This document shows positions 8,219 through 16,819 of a stretch of 33,958 nucleotides of DNA, in pieces. The position numbers and the translations under genes were made by a program. The stretch is from assembly GCA_003024985.2 (NCBI GenBank), contig PXIH01S0008165.1; one strand, given 5' to 3'. Origin of the DNA: Euperipatoides rowelli (lineage: Eukaryota; Onychophora; Udeonychophora; Euonychophora; Peripatopsidae). Under the pieces are notes generated by a model. It saw only the letters and a list, made by a program, of their open reading frames with translations, did no database searches and was not told the origin of the DNA. The stretch's first letter is position 1; every line of letters starts with the position of its first letter.

Positions 8219-10102
8219 TTAAATTTTAAAATAATCAACAGATTCTTTTAAAGCTTTTACGCTTTCTAACATCTTTTCAGACATACTAGAAAGTTGCTCA
8301 CTACTTGAGGCCGCTGTTTGTACAAGTTGACTAACTTGTTCTATTGCATTTTTAAACTGCTCTATTTGTGTACTTTGTTTTACACTCTCACGTGAAATAC
8401 CTTGAACAAGAATTGCTGTCTCTTCCATACCAGGTACTATTTGTTCAAAATTCAAACCTGCTCTTCTTGCAACAACTAAACTCTTATTAGCTATGTCTAT
8501 TATTTCACTTGCTGACTCTTTGCTTTGATCAGCTAGTTTTCTAACTTCTGCTGCTACTACTTCAAAACCTTTACCTTTATCACCTACCCTAGCTGCTTCA
8601 ATTGAGGCATTGAGGGCCAATAAATTAGTTTGCCTTGTTATCTCATCTATTACATTTATTTTTTCTGTAATAATTTCCATTGCTTTAATTGCTTTTAACA
8701 CAGCTTCATGTCCTGTTTTTACTTTATCATTTGTACTTATAGCAATCTTTTCTGTCGTAGATGCACTTTCTGTATTTCCAGAAACTCCCTGAGCTATTTG
8801 TTCTATATTTGCTGTCATTTCTTCTAACGTAGAAGCCTGCTCTACTGCACCAGAACTTAAACTTTGACTTGAATTGGCTATTTGAATACCACTCTCGTAT
8901 AAATAGTCTAAGCTCTCTATTACATTCTTTGTTACACTTGAAAATCTATTTCGTAACTCTTCAAGACCATTGTACACATCACTAACTTCATCATAACCTT
9001 TAATAAGATTTTCATTCGTTATAAAATTACCTGAAGCTAATCTTTCAGAATAATTGAGTATAACAAAAATCCTTACAAGCAGTGATCTAACTACATAAAT
9101 AGCAAACAAGCTTATTAACAACAGAGTACCAAAAAAACTTATTATTAAAATAATATTGGCTGAGTTTGAAATATAATTAAAATCCTCTGCTGCTACTCTA
9201 GCTATTATTATACCCTTAAATTTAGAAAGCTTTGTTTCTATCTTAGTAGCAATTCCTACCATGCTACCAAGCATGCTACCCTCACTGGTATTATTATAAG
9301 AAATCATTACAGAATCTTTATTATTTTGAATTAATCCCTCTTCGACTGCTTGAAAAAGATCAGGAGAATGATTGTTTAAATTGTCACCAGGCACAAATCC
9401 ATAATGCGTCACTAATGTTCCAACAGTATCACACACCGCAACTCTTCCTGTGCCCAACATACCAAAAGAAAAATTTACAAAATTATTAAGAAGTACATCC
9501 ATAGGATAAAATATCATCATATAACCAAAGATATTATCATCTAATAAAGATTGAAGAGGAGCTCCTATTAAAAGGTAAGGGCGTTGATTTTTATTATTCT
9601 TAACTTTAGACTTTGCCAAAAGTTCCTCTTCAAGAGTACCAGGATCAGATAATAGAACAGAAGAATTATAAATATCACCCTGTTTTTTGAGATTTACAAA
9701 ATAAAATCTGTTAGAAATATCATAACCAAAATATTTATTTTCCTCACTAAGTGTAGTGAAAATAATATGCCCCTTAGTATCGACAACTATCATTTCAGCC
9801 TTACCTTCTAGTATCATTGCTTGTTCGTTGATCTGTAATTTTCTACTCTGCTCATTTTCTACGAGCTCATCAAGAAAACTAGCAGACATAAAATAACTTG
9901 AGTAAGTTATGACAGAACTTTCTAGATCAGATACAAAATTTTCAAAAGAATCTCCTACGCTTTTAACTATTTGAGTCATAAGTGTTATTTGTCTATCATG
10001 CAAGTTTAAGTACAATTTAATTCCTAAGAATAAAAATACTAAAATTAACGACATTATCATGGGAATTAAAATAGTAATTAAAATTTTTAACCTTAGTTTC
10101 AT
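8219..10102 (-). CDS. Methyl-accepting chemotaxis protein (BB0681/Mcp5-like)
   Basis: A 627-residue transmembrane chemoreceptor. TM1 lies at about 7-29, followed by a periplasmic sensor of roughly 280 residues with Cache-like sequence ([14 protein letters not shown]). TM2 is at about 315-337, then HAMP ([16 protein letters not shown] ... [17 protein letters not shown]), then a long signalling coiled coil whose hairpin tip reads [20 protein letters not shown]. It ends shortly after the coiled coil with no C-terminal docking tail. The SD AAGGAG is 11 bases before the ATG. It sits 47 bases downstream of a second receptor gene on the same strand and is probably cotranscribed. The ligand is unknown. 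Confidence 0.93.
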   Translation of the reverse strand: MKLRLKILITILIPMIMSLILVFLFLGIKLYLNLHDRQITLMTQIVKSVGDSFENFVSDLESSVITYSSYFMSASFLDELVENEQSRKLQINEQAMILEGKAEMIVVDTKGHIIFTTLSEENKYFGYDISNRFYFVNLKKQGDIYNSSVLLSDPGTLEEELLAKSKVKNNKNQRPYLLIGAPLQSLLDDNIFGYMMIFYPMDVLLNNFVNFSFGMLGTGRVAVCDTVGTLVTHYGFVPGDNLNNHSPDLFQAVEEGLIQNNKDSVMISYNNTSEGSMLGSMVGIATKIETKLSKFKGIIIARVAAEDFNYISNSANIILIISFFGTLLLISLFAIYVVRSLLVRIFVILNYSERLASGNFITNENLIKGYDEVSDVYNGLEELRNRFSSVTKNVIESLDYLYESGIQIANSSQSLSSGAVEQASTLEEMTANIEQIAQGVSGNTESASTTEKIAISTNDKVKTGHEAVLKAIKAMEIITEKINVIDEITRQTNLLALNASIEAARVGDKGKGFEVVAAEVRKLADQSKESASEIIDIANKSLVVARRAGLNFEQIVPGMEETAILVQGISRESVKQSTQIEQFKNAIEQVSQLVQTAASSSEQLSSMSEKMLESVKALKESVDYFKI

Positions 10103-10149
10103 AATATTTTTAACTCCTTAAATCATTACAAAATGAATGCTAAATTAAC

Positions 10150-12393
10150 TTAAAACTCAGAGAAATCATCATCAAAAGAAACTTCATCATTAACAACATC
10201 AATAGCTTTCTTAGGATCCACTCTTCTATTTTTATTATTACTACTGCTATCATCTTTTTTTGTAATAGTATGGAAATCATGATTATTACTAAAAGAGATA
10301 TTACTATTACTTAATAGGTTATTTTTTTCTAAGTTAATGACATCAGATTCAATTTCTTCAAGAGTTTTTTCCTGACCTAAAGTATTATCAATACCTATAT
10401 CCATATCCATAGCCTTAACTTTAAATAAGTTAACTTCAGTTCTTAGAGCTTTAGATTTTTCTAACATTTGCTCAGCCATACTTGATAACTCCTCACTACC
10501 TGAAGCAGAAGCTTGTACTACATCTCCTACTTGATCAAGAGCCGTTTTAAACTGTAAAATCTGCTCATTCTGTTTTAAACTCTCTTCAGATATTTTTTTA
10601 ACTAAATTGGCTGTTTCTTCTATGTCCGGCAATATTTCTTTAAAAATTGCTCCAGCATTTTGTGTTATTGTAGAATTCTCTTCAACAAGCTCACTTATTT
10701 CAAGTGCAGAAATTTTACTTAAATCAGCAAGTTTTCTTATTTCACTAGCAACAACTGCAAAACCCTTACCTTGTTCTCCTGCTCTAGCAGCTTCAATGGC
10801 AGCATTTAAGGCTAATAAATTAGTTTTTCTTGCTATTTCTTCTATAACAGTTACCTTATCCACTATATTATACATTGCTTCTACGCACTCCACAACAGCT
10901 TTTCCACCTTTTTGAGAACTCTCGTTAGTAACTAATGCTATTTGTTCTGTTCTTTGTGCATTACCAGCACTCTCATTAACTCCATGAGATATCTGCTCTA
11001 TATTTGCTGTCATTTCTTCTAAGGTTGAAGCTTGCTGTATTGTTCCTGAACTTAAATTTTGACTTGACCCTGAAACTTCCGTACTAGCTCTACAAACATA
11101 ATCTATGTTTTGTAAAATACCCACAACAGCATTGGCAATAGCTTCTTTCATTTTTAATATTTCTATATTAAGACTTGATATCTCATCTTGACCTTTATCT
11201 ATTTCATAATCATATTCTAAATGCCCTGCAATTAAATCTGAAACTAAAGAAGAAATTTTCTTCAACCTTTTTACAATCATAAAGTCAGATACATATAAAC
11301 TAGTTAATGCCAAAATTAAAGTAACAATTATCAAGAGAATTACAAATAAAAACTGTAAATCCGTTATAGGACCTAACATATCTGCATAAGGTATTCTTGC
11401 AAGAATTGTTCCGCTATCTCCTAGAGAAGTAGTTAATAAGCTACCAAACATATAAAAATATTCATTTATTTCAGGAAAAAATCTATTTTCCAAAGCATAA
11501 CCTTTTTCTGCAGAATCTTTAGCATTCTTTCTAGCCAAGGCATCAATACGCTTGCCTTCCTCAGAATACTCATAACCCTCACCATATTCTTCTAGTGGAT
11601 TTACAATAAGCTGATCTTTATCAATAAATAATAAATTACCCCTATCATAAAAACCATATCTATATACATTTAAACGTTCTGAAAAGACATCCGTGTTAAA
11701 AAATCCAATTAAATAACCTAAAAATATTTTATCAATGAATGAAAAAACAGGTGTAACAAGAGCAACAGATTTTTTTAAGGAATTTTTAGATCTAACAGCA
11801 ACATCATGAGAAATACCTTCTTCATTTAACCCAGAAGTCCAACTCACAAAATCTCCACCTTTTTGCTTAGTCATTTCAAAAGCAACTTTCATATATTTAG
11901 TATGAGCTTCACTACTTCCATAGTCTCTATTATTCTCATATCTAGTAGTAATAATTATTTTTCCTTCTTGATCTAATAAAGCAAGTTCTTCAAACTCAAA
12001 AGAATCTTTAATATCTTTTAACATATGGTATAAAACATCTTTCCTATAAGAAGCATCTCGAGTAACTAAATTAGTAATTAAATGAGGATTTGCTCTGAAA
12101 TTTTTCATCTCATTTTCACTAAAACGCTTTCTTTCATTAGCAAGATTCCTAAAATCTCTAAACATCTTAGCTGCCAAATTTACTCCTGAACCATTAATAA
12201 CATGATAAAAACCTTCAATAAGATTTTCTAAAGCAAAATCAGCTCTATATGCTAAATCATTACTCATAGATTTATAATAATTTTCTAAATATAATTTTAA
12301 AACTCTATAAAAAATAAAATAAAACAAGCAAAAGGAAAATAATATCAATACACAAAACGAACTAATAAATTTAAATCTTAACTTCAATCTCAT
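10150..12393 (-). CDS. Methyl-accepting chemotaxis protein (BB0680/Mcp4-like) with extended C-terminal tail
   Basis: A 747-residue chemoreceptor. TM1 is near 10-30 and the periplasmic sensor is large (about 310 residues) and Cache-like (ELALLDQEGKIIITTRYENN). TM2 is near 345-370, followed by a HAMP region and a signalling domain with tip [20 protein letters not shown]. Unlike its neighbour it continues beyond the coiled coil with about 85 low-complexity, Asn/Ser/Asp-rich residues and ends DFSEF. These fit the x-[HFYW]-x-x-[HFYW] pattern of tethered docking pentapeptides for CheR/CheB. An AAGG SD lies eight bases before the ATG, with a good upstream promoter. Confidence 0.93.
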   Translation of the reverse strand: MRLKLRFKFISSFCVLILFSFCLFYFIFYRVLKLYLENYYKSMSNDLAYRADFALENLIEGFYHVINGSGVNLAAKMFRDFRNLANERKRFSENEMKNFRANPHLITNLVTRDASYRKDVLYHMLKDIKDSFEFEELALLDQEGKIIITTRYENNRDYGSSEAHTKYMKVAFEMTKQKGGDFVSWTSGLNEEGISHDVAVRSKNSLKKSVALVTPVFSFIDKIFLGYLIGFFNTDVFSERLNVYRYGFYDRGNLLFIDKDQLIVNPLEEYGEGYEYSEEGKRIDALARKNAKDSAEKGYALENRFFPEINEYFYMFGSLLTTSLGDSGTILARIPYADMLGPITDLQFLFVILLIIVTLILALTSLYVSDFMIVKRLKKISSLVSDLIAGHLEYDYEIDKGQDEISSLNIEILKMKEAIANAVVGILQNIDYVCRASTEVSGSSQNLSSGTIQQASTLEEMTANIEQISHGVNESAGNAQRTEQIALVTNESSQKGGKAVVECVEAMYNIVDKVTVIEEIARKTNLLALNAAIEAARAGEQGKGFAVVASEIRKLADLSKISALEISELVEENSTITQNAGAIFKEILPDIEETANLVKKISEESLKQNEQILQFKTALDQVGDVVQASASGSEELSSMAEQMLEKSKALRTEVNLFKVKAMDMDIGIDNTLGQEKTLEEIESDVINLEKNNLLSNSNISFSNNHDFHTITKKDDSSSNNKNRRVDPKKAIDVVNDEVSFDDDFSEF

Positions 12394-12440
12394 AAAAATT
12401 CCTTACATACATTTTATGTTACAATTAATTTATATTATGT

Positions 12441-12470
12441 ATTATAATAAAATTAATTCAATTTTTCCAA
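12441..12470 (-). promoter_or_regulatory. Sigma-70-type promoter for the receptor genes
   Basis: Minus strand: -35 TTGGAA (12470-12465), an 18-base spacer, -10 TATAAT (12446-12441). The predicted start is about 40 bases before the ATG of the larger receptor. It lies in the 148-base AT-rich gap between that gene and nupQ. Confidence 0.5.
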
Positions 12471-12541
12471 TATCAAAAAATAATTTAAACATATAATATA
12501 TAAATTATTTATTAACAAATAAAAACTCACATATTAATACA

Positions 12542-13474
12542 CTAATCTCTCATGTAAGGTAATCCTAAGGATTTAGGTTTAGGAGTTTTAGAAGACAAAA
12601 TCATCAAACTAATTATCATAACCACATAAGGTGAAATAATAAGAAACTTAGTCGATAAAAATCCAGAAACAAATTCAACCTGATTTAAAAAGATTGACAA
12701 AGTTCTTAAAAAAGAAAACAAAAAACTCCCTAAAAGAACACCTACAGCTGTCCACCTTCCAAAAATGAGGACAACAATTGCAATAAAACCTTGTCCACCA
12801 ACAATGCCTTGAATATAACTTGAAGTAATTACAGTTGTTAAAACTGCTCCTCCAACTCCTGTTAGAAAGCCACTTGTTATAACACACCAGAATCTTATTG
12901 CAAAAACATTAACACCAAGAGATCCTAATACTTCAGGATCCTCACCACTAGCTTTTATTCTAAGTCCAAGCTTTGTATATTTAAAAAAAATATGAAAAAA
13001 TATCACGGATAAAATTGCTAAGTAAACAGAATAACTCTTACCAAAAATTTGAAACAAAATAGAAGATTTATCTAAAACACTAGCAAGAAAGATTGGTAGT
13101 TTTACATCTATAGGTACAGTCGAAGTGGAACCAAAAATCATAGAACCTAGTATCATAGCAACAGAAGGACCTAAAAAATTCAAAGCTGTACCTGTTATTA
13201 CTTGATTTGATCTTAAATAAACCGTAAATATTGCATGAAAAAAAGCTAAGAAGCTACCACTAAGTCCTCCTACTAAAAGAGCAAGCCAAGGATTACCTGT
13301 TAACAACACAGCAGTTACTCCAACAAAAGCTCCAAGTGTCATCATGCCTTCAAGACCAATATTAATAATACCGCTTCGCTCGCAAATTAGTCCACCAAGT
13401 CCAACAAATATTAAAGTTTGAGAATTCATTAAAGTTTCACTTAGTAAAAAAACTACTGTATTCATGCTTATCAT
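12542..13474 (-). CDS. nupQ: Nucleoside ABC transporter, permease subunit 2 (BB0679-like)
   Basis: A 310-residue, very hydrophobic permease of the BPD_transp_2 family, as in PnrCDE/NupABC/YufPQ nucleoside importers. N-terminal GLGGLICERSGIINIGLEGMM is diagnostic of the second permease of this group. About eight to nine membrane helices are predicted, with the permease loop KYTKLGLRIKASGEDPEVLGSLGV. It overlaps nupP by four bases and ends the nup operon. The substrate-binding lipoprotein is not encoded here; in Borrelia the Bmp (PnrA-type) lipoproteins, encoded elsewhere, are the known partners. Purine nucleoside uptake matters because Borrelia lacks de novo purine synthesis. Confidence 0.9.
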   Translation of the reverse strand: MISMNTVVFLLSETLMNSQTLIFVGLGGLICERSGIINIGLEGMMTLGAFVGVTAVLLTGNPWLALLVGGLSGSFLAFFHAIFTVYLRSNQVITGTALNFLGPSVAMILGSMIFGSTSTVPIDVKLPIFLASVLDKSSILFQIFGKSYSVYLAILSVIFFHIFFKYTKLGLRIKASGEDPEVLGSLGVNVFAIRFWCVITSGFLTGVGGAVLTTVITSSYIQGIVGGQGFIAIVVLIFGRWTAVGVLLGSFLFSFLRTLSIFLNQVEFVSGFLSTKFLIISPYVVMIISLMILSSKTPKPKSLGLPYMRD

Positions 13475-14595
13475 TTTTTAAACCATCTAGAGATAAATTT
13501 ACTTAAAAAAAAGTTTGATGAAATTAATAAAATTACTATTCCTATCATAAAAGAAACAATTGCAGAAGAAAGTCCCATCATGCTTTGTACCCTATTACTC
13601 CCATAAATTAAGATTGAAAATAGTATTGCAGAAAATATTATTGAAATTGGAGAATTATTTCCAATTAAAGAAACAGCTATACCTGTAAAACCAATACCAT
13701 CCATATAACTAAGTTTAGCTATAGCTTTATTTACACCAGCAACTTGTATAGCACCTGATAATCCTGCCAAAGCACCTGAAATAAACATTGCAAACATTAA
13801 AACTCTATTTATGTTTATACCTACTCTATTTGCAGCTTCTATATTGTACCCAACCGCTTTTATTTTAAACCCTAATATTGTTTTGTTTAAGATTATAGAC
13901 ATAACTATAGCAACAACTATACTAAATATTATTCCCCAGTGAATAGGAGATTTTAACAGATCATTAAAAAAATAATGTTTACTTCTCCATAAAAGTCCTT
14001 CTTCTGATAATTTCCAAGGATCTAACAACTCAATTGAAGCTGTTGTTCTAATAAACTTAGAGAAATCACTATTATCTCTTTTAAGATAATAACAATCTAA
14101 GAGTATATTATTTAAATGAAAAAATATCCAGTTAAACATAACACCTGAAATTACTTCGTTAATATTAAACCTAATCCTAAGATAACCTATTAATACCCCA
14201 AGTCCTCCTGAGACTAAACAGACAACTAAAAAAATTACTATAATGTGAAAAAAATGTGGTAAGTCTAAGAATATACCAACAACTACTGTCATCATTGAAC
14301 CAAGTATAAATTGAGATTCAACACCAACATTAAAAAGTCCTGTTCTTAATGCAAGTGCTACTGATAGCCCTGTAAAAATCAAAGGAGTTGCATTACTTAA
14401 AATATAACCAAAATGTTTTGGAGAAGAAAAAAGATCCTTAATCATTATATAATACATTTTAAAAGGAGAATATCCCAAAAAGAAAACAAGTAATCCTATA
14501 AAAATAAAACCAAAAAATAAAGCAATGAAATTAATACAAGTAGTAGAATTCATAAGCTTTAACATAAAACTCTTATAATTAATTTTATACATCAT
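13471..14595 (-). CDS. nupP: Nucleoside ABC transporter, permease subunit 1 (BB0678-like)
   Basis: A 374-residue permease of the BPD_transp_2 family with about nine to ten membrane helices. Family marks: ATPLIFTGLSVALALRTGLFNVGVESQF near residues 69-96, INEVISGVMFNWI, the EAA-like loop GFKIKAVGYNIEAANRVGIN, and MDGIGFTGIAVSLIGNNSP. It is larger than NupQ, as is usual for the first permease. It overlaps nupO by 11 bases and nupQ by four, so the three subunits are translationally coupled. It acts in the inner membrane with NupQ and the ATPase NupO. Confidence 0.9.
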   Translation of the reverse strand: MMYKINYKSFMLKLMNSTTCINFIALFFGFIFIGLLVFFLGYSPFKMYYIMIKDLFSSPKHFGYILSNATPLIFTGLSVALALRTGLFNVGVESQFILGSMMTVVVGIFLDLPHFFHIIVIFLVVCLVSGGLGVLIGYLRIRFNINEVISGVMFNWIFFHLNNILLDCYYLKRDNSDFSKFIRTTASIELLDPWKLSEEGLLWRSKHYFFNDLLKSPIHWGIIFSIVVAIVMSIILNKTILGFKIKAVGYNIEAANRVGININRVLMFAMFISGALAGLSGAIQVAGVNKAIAKLSYMDGIGFTGIAVSLIGNNSPISIIFSAILFSILIYGSNRVQSMMGLSSAIVSFMIGIVILLISSNFFLSKFISRWFKK

Positions 14596-16171
14596 TAGTT
14601 CCCAACATCATTTTACCAAGAGTATGAATATTAAAATCTTTTTCTAAAATACCTTCTATTTCTCCATTGTACATAACAGCAATTCTATCGCAAACTCCCA
14701 TAAGTTCCTCAAGTTCAAATGAAACAAGCAAAATAGTTGTCCCAAGATTTCTCTGTTCAATCATTCTTTTATAAATATTTTCAATAGACCCAATATCAAG
14801 CCCTCTTGTTGGCTGAATAGCAATTAGAATACCAGGCTTTAAACTTAATTCCCTAGCTATTACTACCTTTTGTTGATTACCTCCAGAAAGATTTCTCACT
14901 TTAGTAAATATATTTTTTGGCTTAATACCAAAAATGTCTACAAGTTCTCTACTGTGCTTATTTAACTTAAAAAAATCAAAACTTGAAAATTCTTTTCTGA
15001 AAAAGTTGAGTATCTTAAAAATTGTTGTTTGTGATGGTCGTTTTTTTTCATTTAAAAACTTTAAATCATCAAAACTTTTTAGTCCAATGTTTTGTGAAAT
15101 ATTGTATTCTAAAATAAGTCCATGTCTATGCCGATCAGAAGGAATGCTACCTATTTTTTTATCTATTATCTCTTTAATTGTAAGACCTTTAAGTGAATAT
15201 GCTACATCTGAACCATTTTTCTTTATAATATCACCACTTTCAATTGATCTAATGCCTAATATTGCAGAAATAAGCTCATCCTGACCACTACCTTCAACGC
15301 CAACTAATCCAAGTATTTCATTACTTCTAAGGATTAAATTTACATTTTTTACTTTGAGTACACCTCTGTCATCTCTTACATTTAAGTCTTTAATTTTTAA
15401 AACATCTGTTGTATTCTTATGTTGTTTTTTGTGAAAACGCAAGGTAAAGTCCTTGCCTATCATAAATCTAATGAGCTCTTTTTCATTAACTTCATCCATA
15501 TTAAAAGTACCCACTACTCGGCCAAGCCTCATGACAGTACATCTATTAGCAATAGATTTTATTTCCTTAATCTTATGTGTAATAAGTACTATAGTACATC
15601 CTTTCCTAGCAAGAATTTGAAGTATGTTCATTAGTTCAATAATTTCAGTAGGATTAAGAACAGCTGTTGGTTCATCCAGTATTATTAGATCTGCTTTTCT
15701 ATAAATAATTTTTAATATCTCTATTTTTTGAGCCATATTAATACTTAAGTTTGCAACTCGTTTAGATATATCAATATCCAAATTGCATTTTTTAGAGATT
15801 TCAATAATTTCTTTTGTAGCTGCTTTATAATTAATAAAACCAAAACTAGAACTTTCACAGCCTAAAATTATGTTTTGTACAGCTGTAAATCTTGGAATTA
15901 ACATGAAATGTTGAAAAACCATGCCTATGCCATTACGAATAGCCTCACTTGAGTTTTTAAAATGAACCTTTCTGTTTCTAAGTATCATACTACCTGAACT
16001 AGGACTGTGAGTCCCATAGATAACTTTCATCAAGGTAGTTTTACCTGCTCCATTTTCCCCTAATATTGCGTGTATTTCACCTTTTTTAAATGTTATAGAA
16101 ACATTATTATTAGCAATAAAATCACCATATTTCTTGGTAATCTTATCTAAAACTAATATATTCTCTTTCAT
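14585..16171 (-). CDS. nupO: Nucleoside ABC transporter, double ATPase subunit (BB0677-like)
   Basis: A 528-residue ATPase with two fused nucleotide-binding domains. Domain 1 has Walker A GENGAGKT (38-45), Q-loop VFQHFMLIPRF (85-95), a degenerate signature LSINMAQKIEI, and Walker B LIILDEPTA (162-170). Domain 2 has a Walker A position GVEGSGQDE (291-299) without the lysine but a canonical signature LSGGNQQKV; this asymmetry is normal in the sugar/nucleoside subfamily. It is the first gene of the nup operon. Its own ATG has only a weak SD and overlaps the stop of a short upstream ORF with a strong SD, so its translation is probably coupled to that leader. Confidence 0.92.
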   Translation of the reverse strand: MKENILVLDKITKKYGDFIANNNVSITFKKGEIHAILGENGAGKTTLMKVIYGTHSPSSGSMILRNRKVHFKNSSEAIRNGIGMVFQHFMLIPRFTAVQNIILGCESSSFGFINYKAATKEIIEISKKCNLDIDISKRVANLSINMAQKIEILKIIYRKADLIILDEPTAVLNPTEIIELMNILQILARKGCTIVLITHKIKEIKSIANRCTVMRLGRVVGTFNMDEVNEKELIRFMIGKDFTLRFHKKQHKNTTDVLKIKDLNVRDDRGVLKVKNVNLILRSNEILGLVGVEGSGQDELISAILGIRSIESGDIIKKNGSDVAYSLKGLTIKEIIDKKIGSIPSDRHRHGLILEYNISQNIGLKSFDDLKFLNEKKRPSQTTIFKILNFFRKEFSSFDFFKLNKHSRELVDIFGIKPKNIFTKVRNLSGGNQQKVVIARELSLKPGILIAIQPTRGLDIGSIENIYKRMIEQRNLGTTILLVSFELEELMGVCDRIAVMYNGEIEGILEKDFNIHTLGKMMLGTNDV

Positions 16172-16215
16172 TAAAACCTAACTTCATATAATAAAGATTG
16201 TATTAATAAACACAT
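16171..16215 (-). CDS. Putative 14-codon leader ORF coupled to nupO
   Basis: ATG at 16215-16213 is preceded by GAGGAG five bases away (16221-16226 on the plus strand), the best ribosome-binding site in this leader. The ORF encodes MCLLIQSLLYEVRF and ends in TAA, which overlaps the nupO ATG as TAATG. The frame differs from nupO, so it is not an N-terminal extension. Five of the 14 residues are leucine or isoleucine plus a further two leucines, but no stem-loop attenuator is obvious. A role in coupling or sensing is inference. Confidence 0.45.
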   Translation of the reverse strand: MCLLIQSLLYEVRF

Positions 16216-16263
16216 ACTTTCTCCTCTAAAAACTAATAAACTTTAAATATCTCTACCAATCAC

Positions 16264-16269
16264 ATTATA
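16264..16269 (-). promoter_or_regulatory. Possible -10 of the nup operon
   Basis: Minus strand TATAAT, about 49 bases before the leader ORF start. The -35 region is not clearly consensus. Confidence 0.4.
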
Positions 16270-16400
16270 CCCTCATTTTACCATAATAAACTTAGAAAGT
16301 ATTAATAGAACAACAGCTAATTAATTTAATTATGTTTTTGTACCTTTTAAGGCATACAAGGTAAAATAAAAGGACATAATTAGATTTTCAATGTTTATTA

Positions 16401-16439
16401 ATTTAACTAGTTTAAATCTTATTCTTAAACTAGTTAAAT
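16401..16439. repeat. Perfect 15-bp inverted repeat in the nup/orphan-operon control region
   Basis: Left arm 16401-16415 (ATTTAACTAGTTTAA) is the exact reverse complement of right arm 16425-16439, with nine bases between. Each arm contains the 8-bp palindrome AACTAGTT (16405-16412 and 16428-16435), 23 bp apart centre to centre, about two helical turns. It lies between the divergent -10 elements at 16264-16269 and 16559-16564. It could be a tandem operator or an RNA hairpin; there is no T-run to support a terminator. The rest of 16172-16625 shows no convincing gene. Confidence 0.6.
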
Positions 16440-16558
16440 AGTGTGATAAAATTAAATAAACACATAAAAGAAGGTAAAATGGACATAATAAGTATGTATT
16501 TTTATATGGATAATGTTTTAATGAACAGTCTATTAAAAAGCTCACATTTAATAAGCAC

Positions 16559-16564
16559 TATAAT
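16559..16564 (+). promoter_or_regulatory. Possible -10 of the 16626-19234 operon
   Basis: TATAAT about 62 bases before the first ATG, with no clear -35 at the right spacing. It fits a leader of about 55 bases that includes the AAGGAGG SD. Confidence 0.4.
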
Positions 16565-16625
16565 AAAAAACTTAGAATACAAAAAATTTTAAAAATATGT
16601 TTTTTTTGACATAAGGAGGATATGC

Positions 16626-16817
16626 ATGACTCAACTTTCATCACAATCAAACTCAATAAGTGCTTTAAATATGACTGTACAGCCTAAAAAAGCAGATTTA
16701 TTGCTAGTTAGAATGTCATGGGCTTGGAAACTTAAAGCTATAAAAAAATTTAAAAAAAACGAAACAAATCATGTAATCAATACACCATTTGAACTAAGAG
16801 AAATTACTACAGGATAA
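16626..16817 (+). CDS. Small basic protein of unknown function
   Basis: Encodes 63 residues and is preceded by a near-perfect SD AAGGAGG (16613-16619), the strongest in the window. Polar Ser/Thr/Gln-rich N-terminus (1-18), then a lysine-rich central part with MSWAWKLKAIKKFKK (30-44), which could form an amphipathic, positively charged helix. No membrane segment or signal peptide; no family recognised. Its stop is two bases before the next ATG, so it heads a four-gene operon. The strong SD and tight coupling are the reasons for calling it real. Confidence 0.65.
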   Translation: MTQLSSQSNSISALNMTVQPKKADLLLVRMSWAWKLKAIKKFKKNETNHVINTPFELREITTG

Positions 16818-16819
16818 AG

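Noticed and set aside
10607-10915. Plus-strand ORF opposite the chemoreceptor signalling domain
   Set aside because: The Ala-rich coiled coil of the receptor gives an open antisense frame; the same occurs at 8610-8792.
12675-12887. Minus-strand 70-residue ORF within nupQ
   Set aside because: Alternate frame of the permease gene with atypical composition.
16343-16363. TACCTT/AAGGTA repeat downstream of the nup promoter region
   Set aside because: Six-bp stem with a long loop; expected by chance in this base composition.
16330-16545. Minus-strand 71-residue ORF in the nup/orphan control region
   Set aside because: No SD, runs through the 15-bp inverted repeat, and its composition is that of translated AT-rich noncoding sequence.
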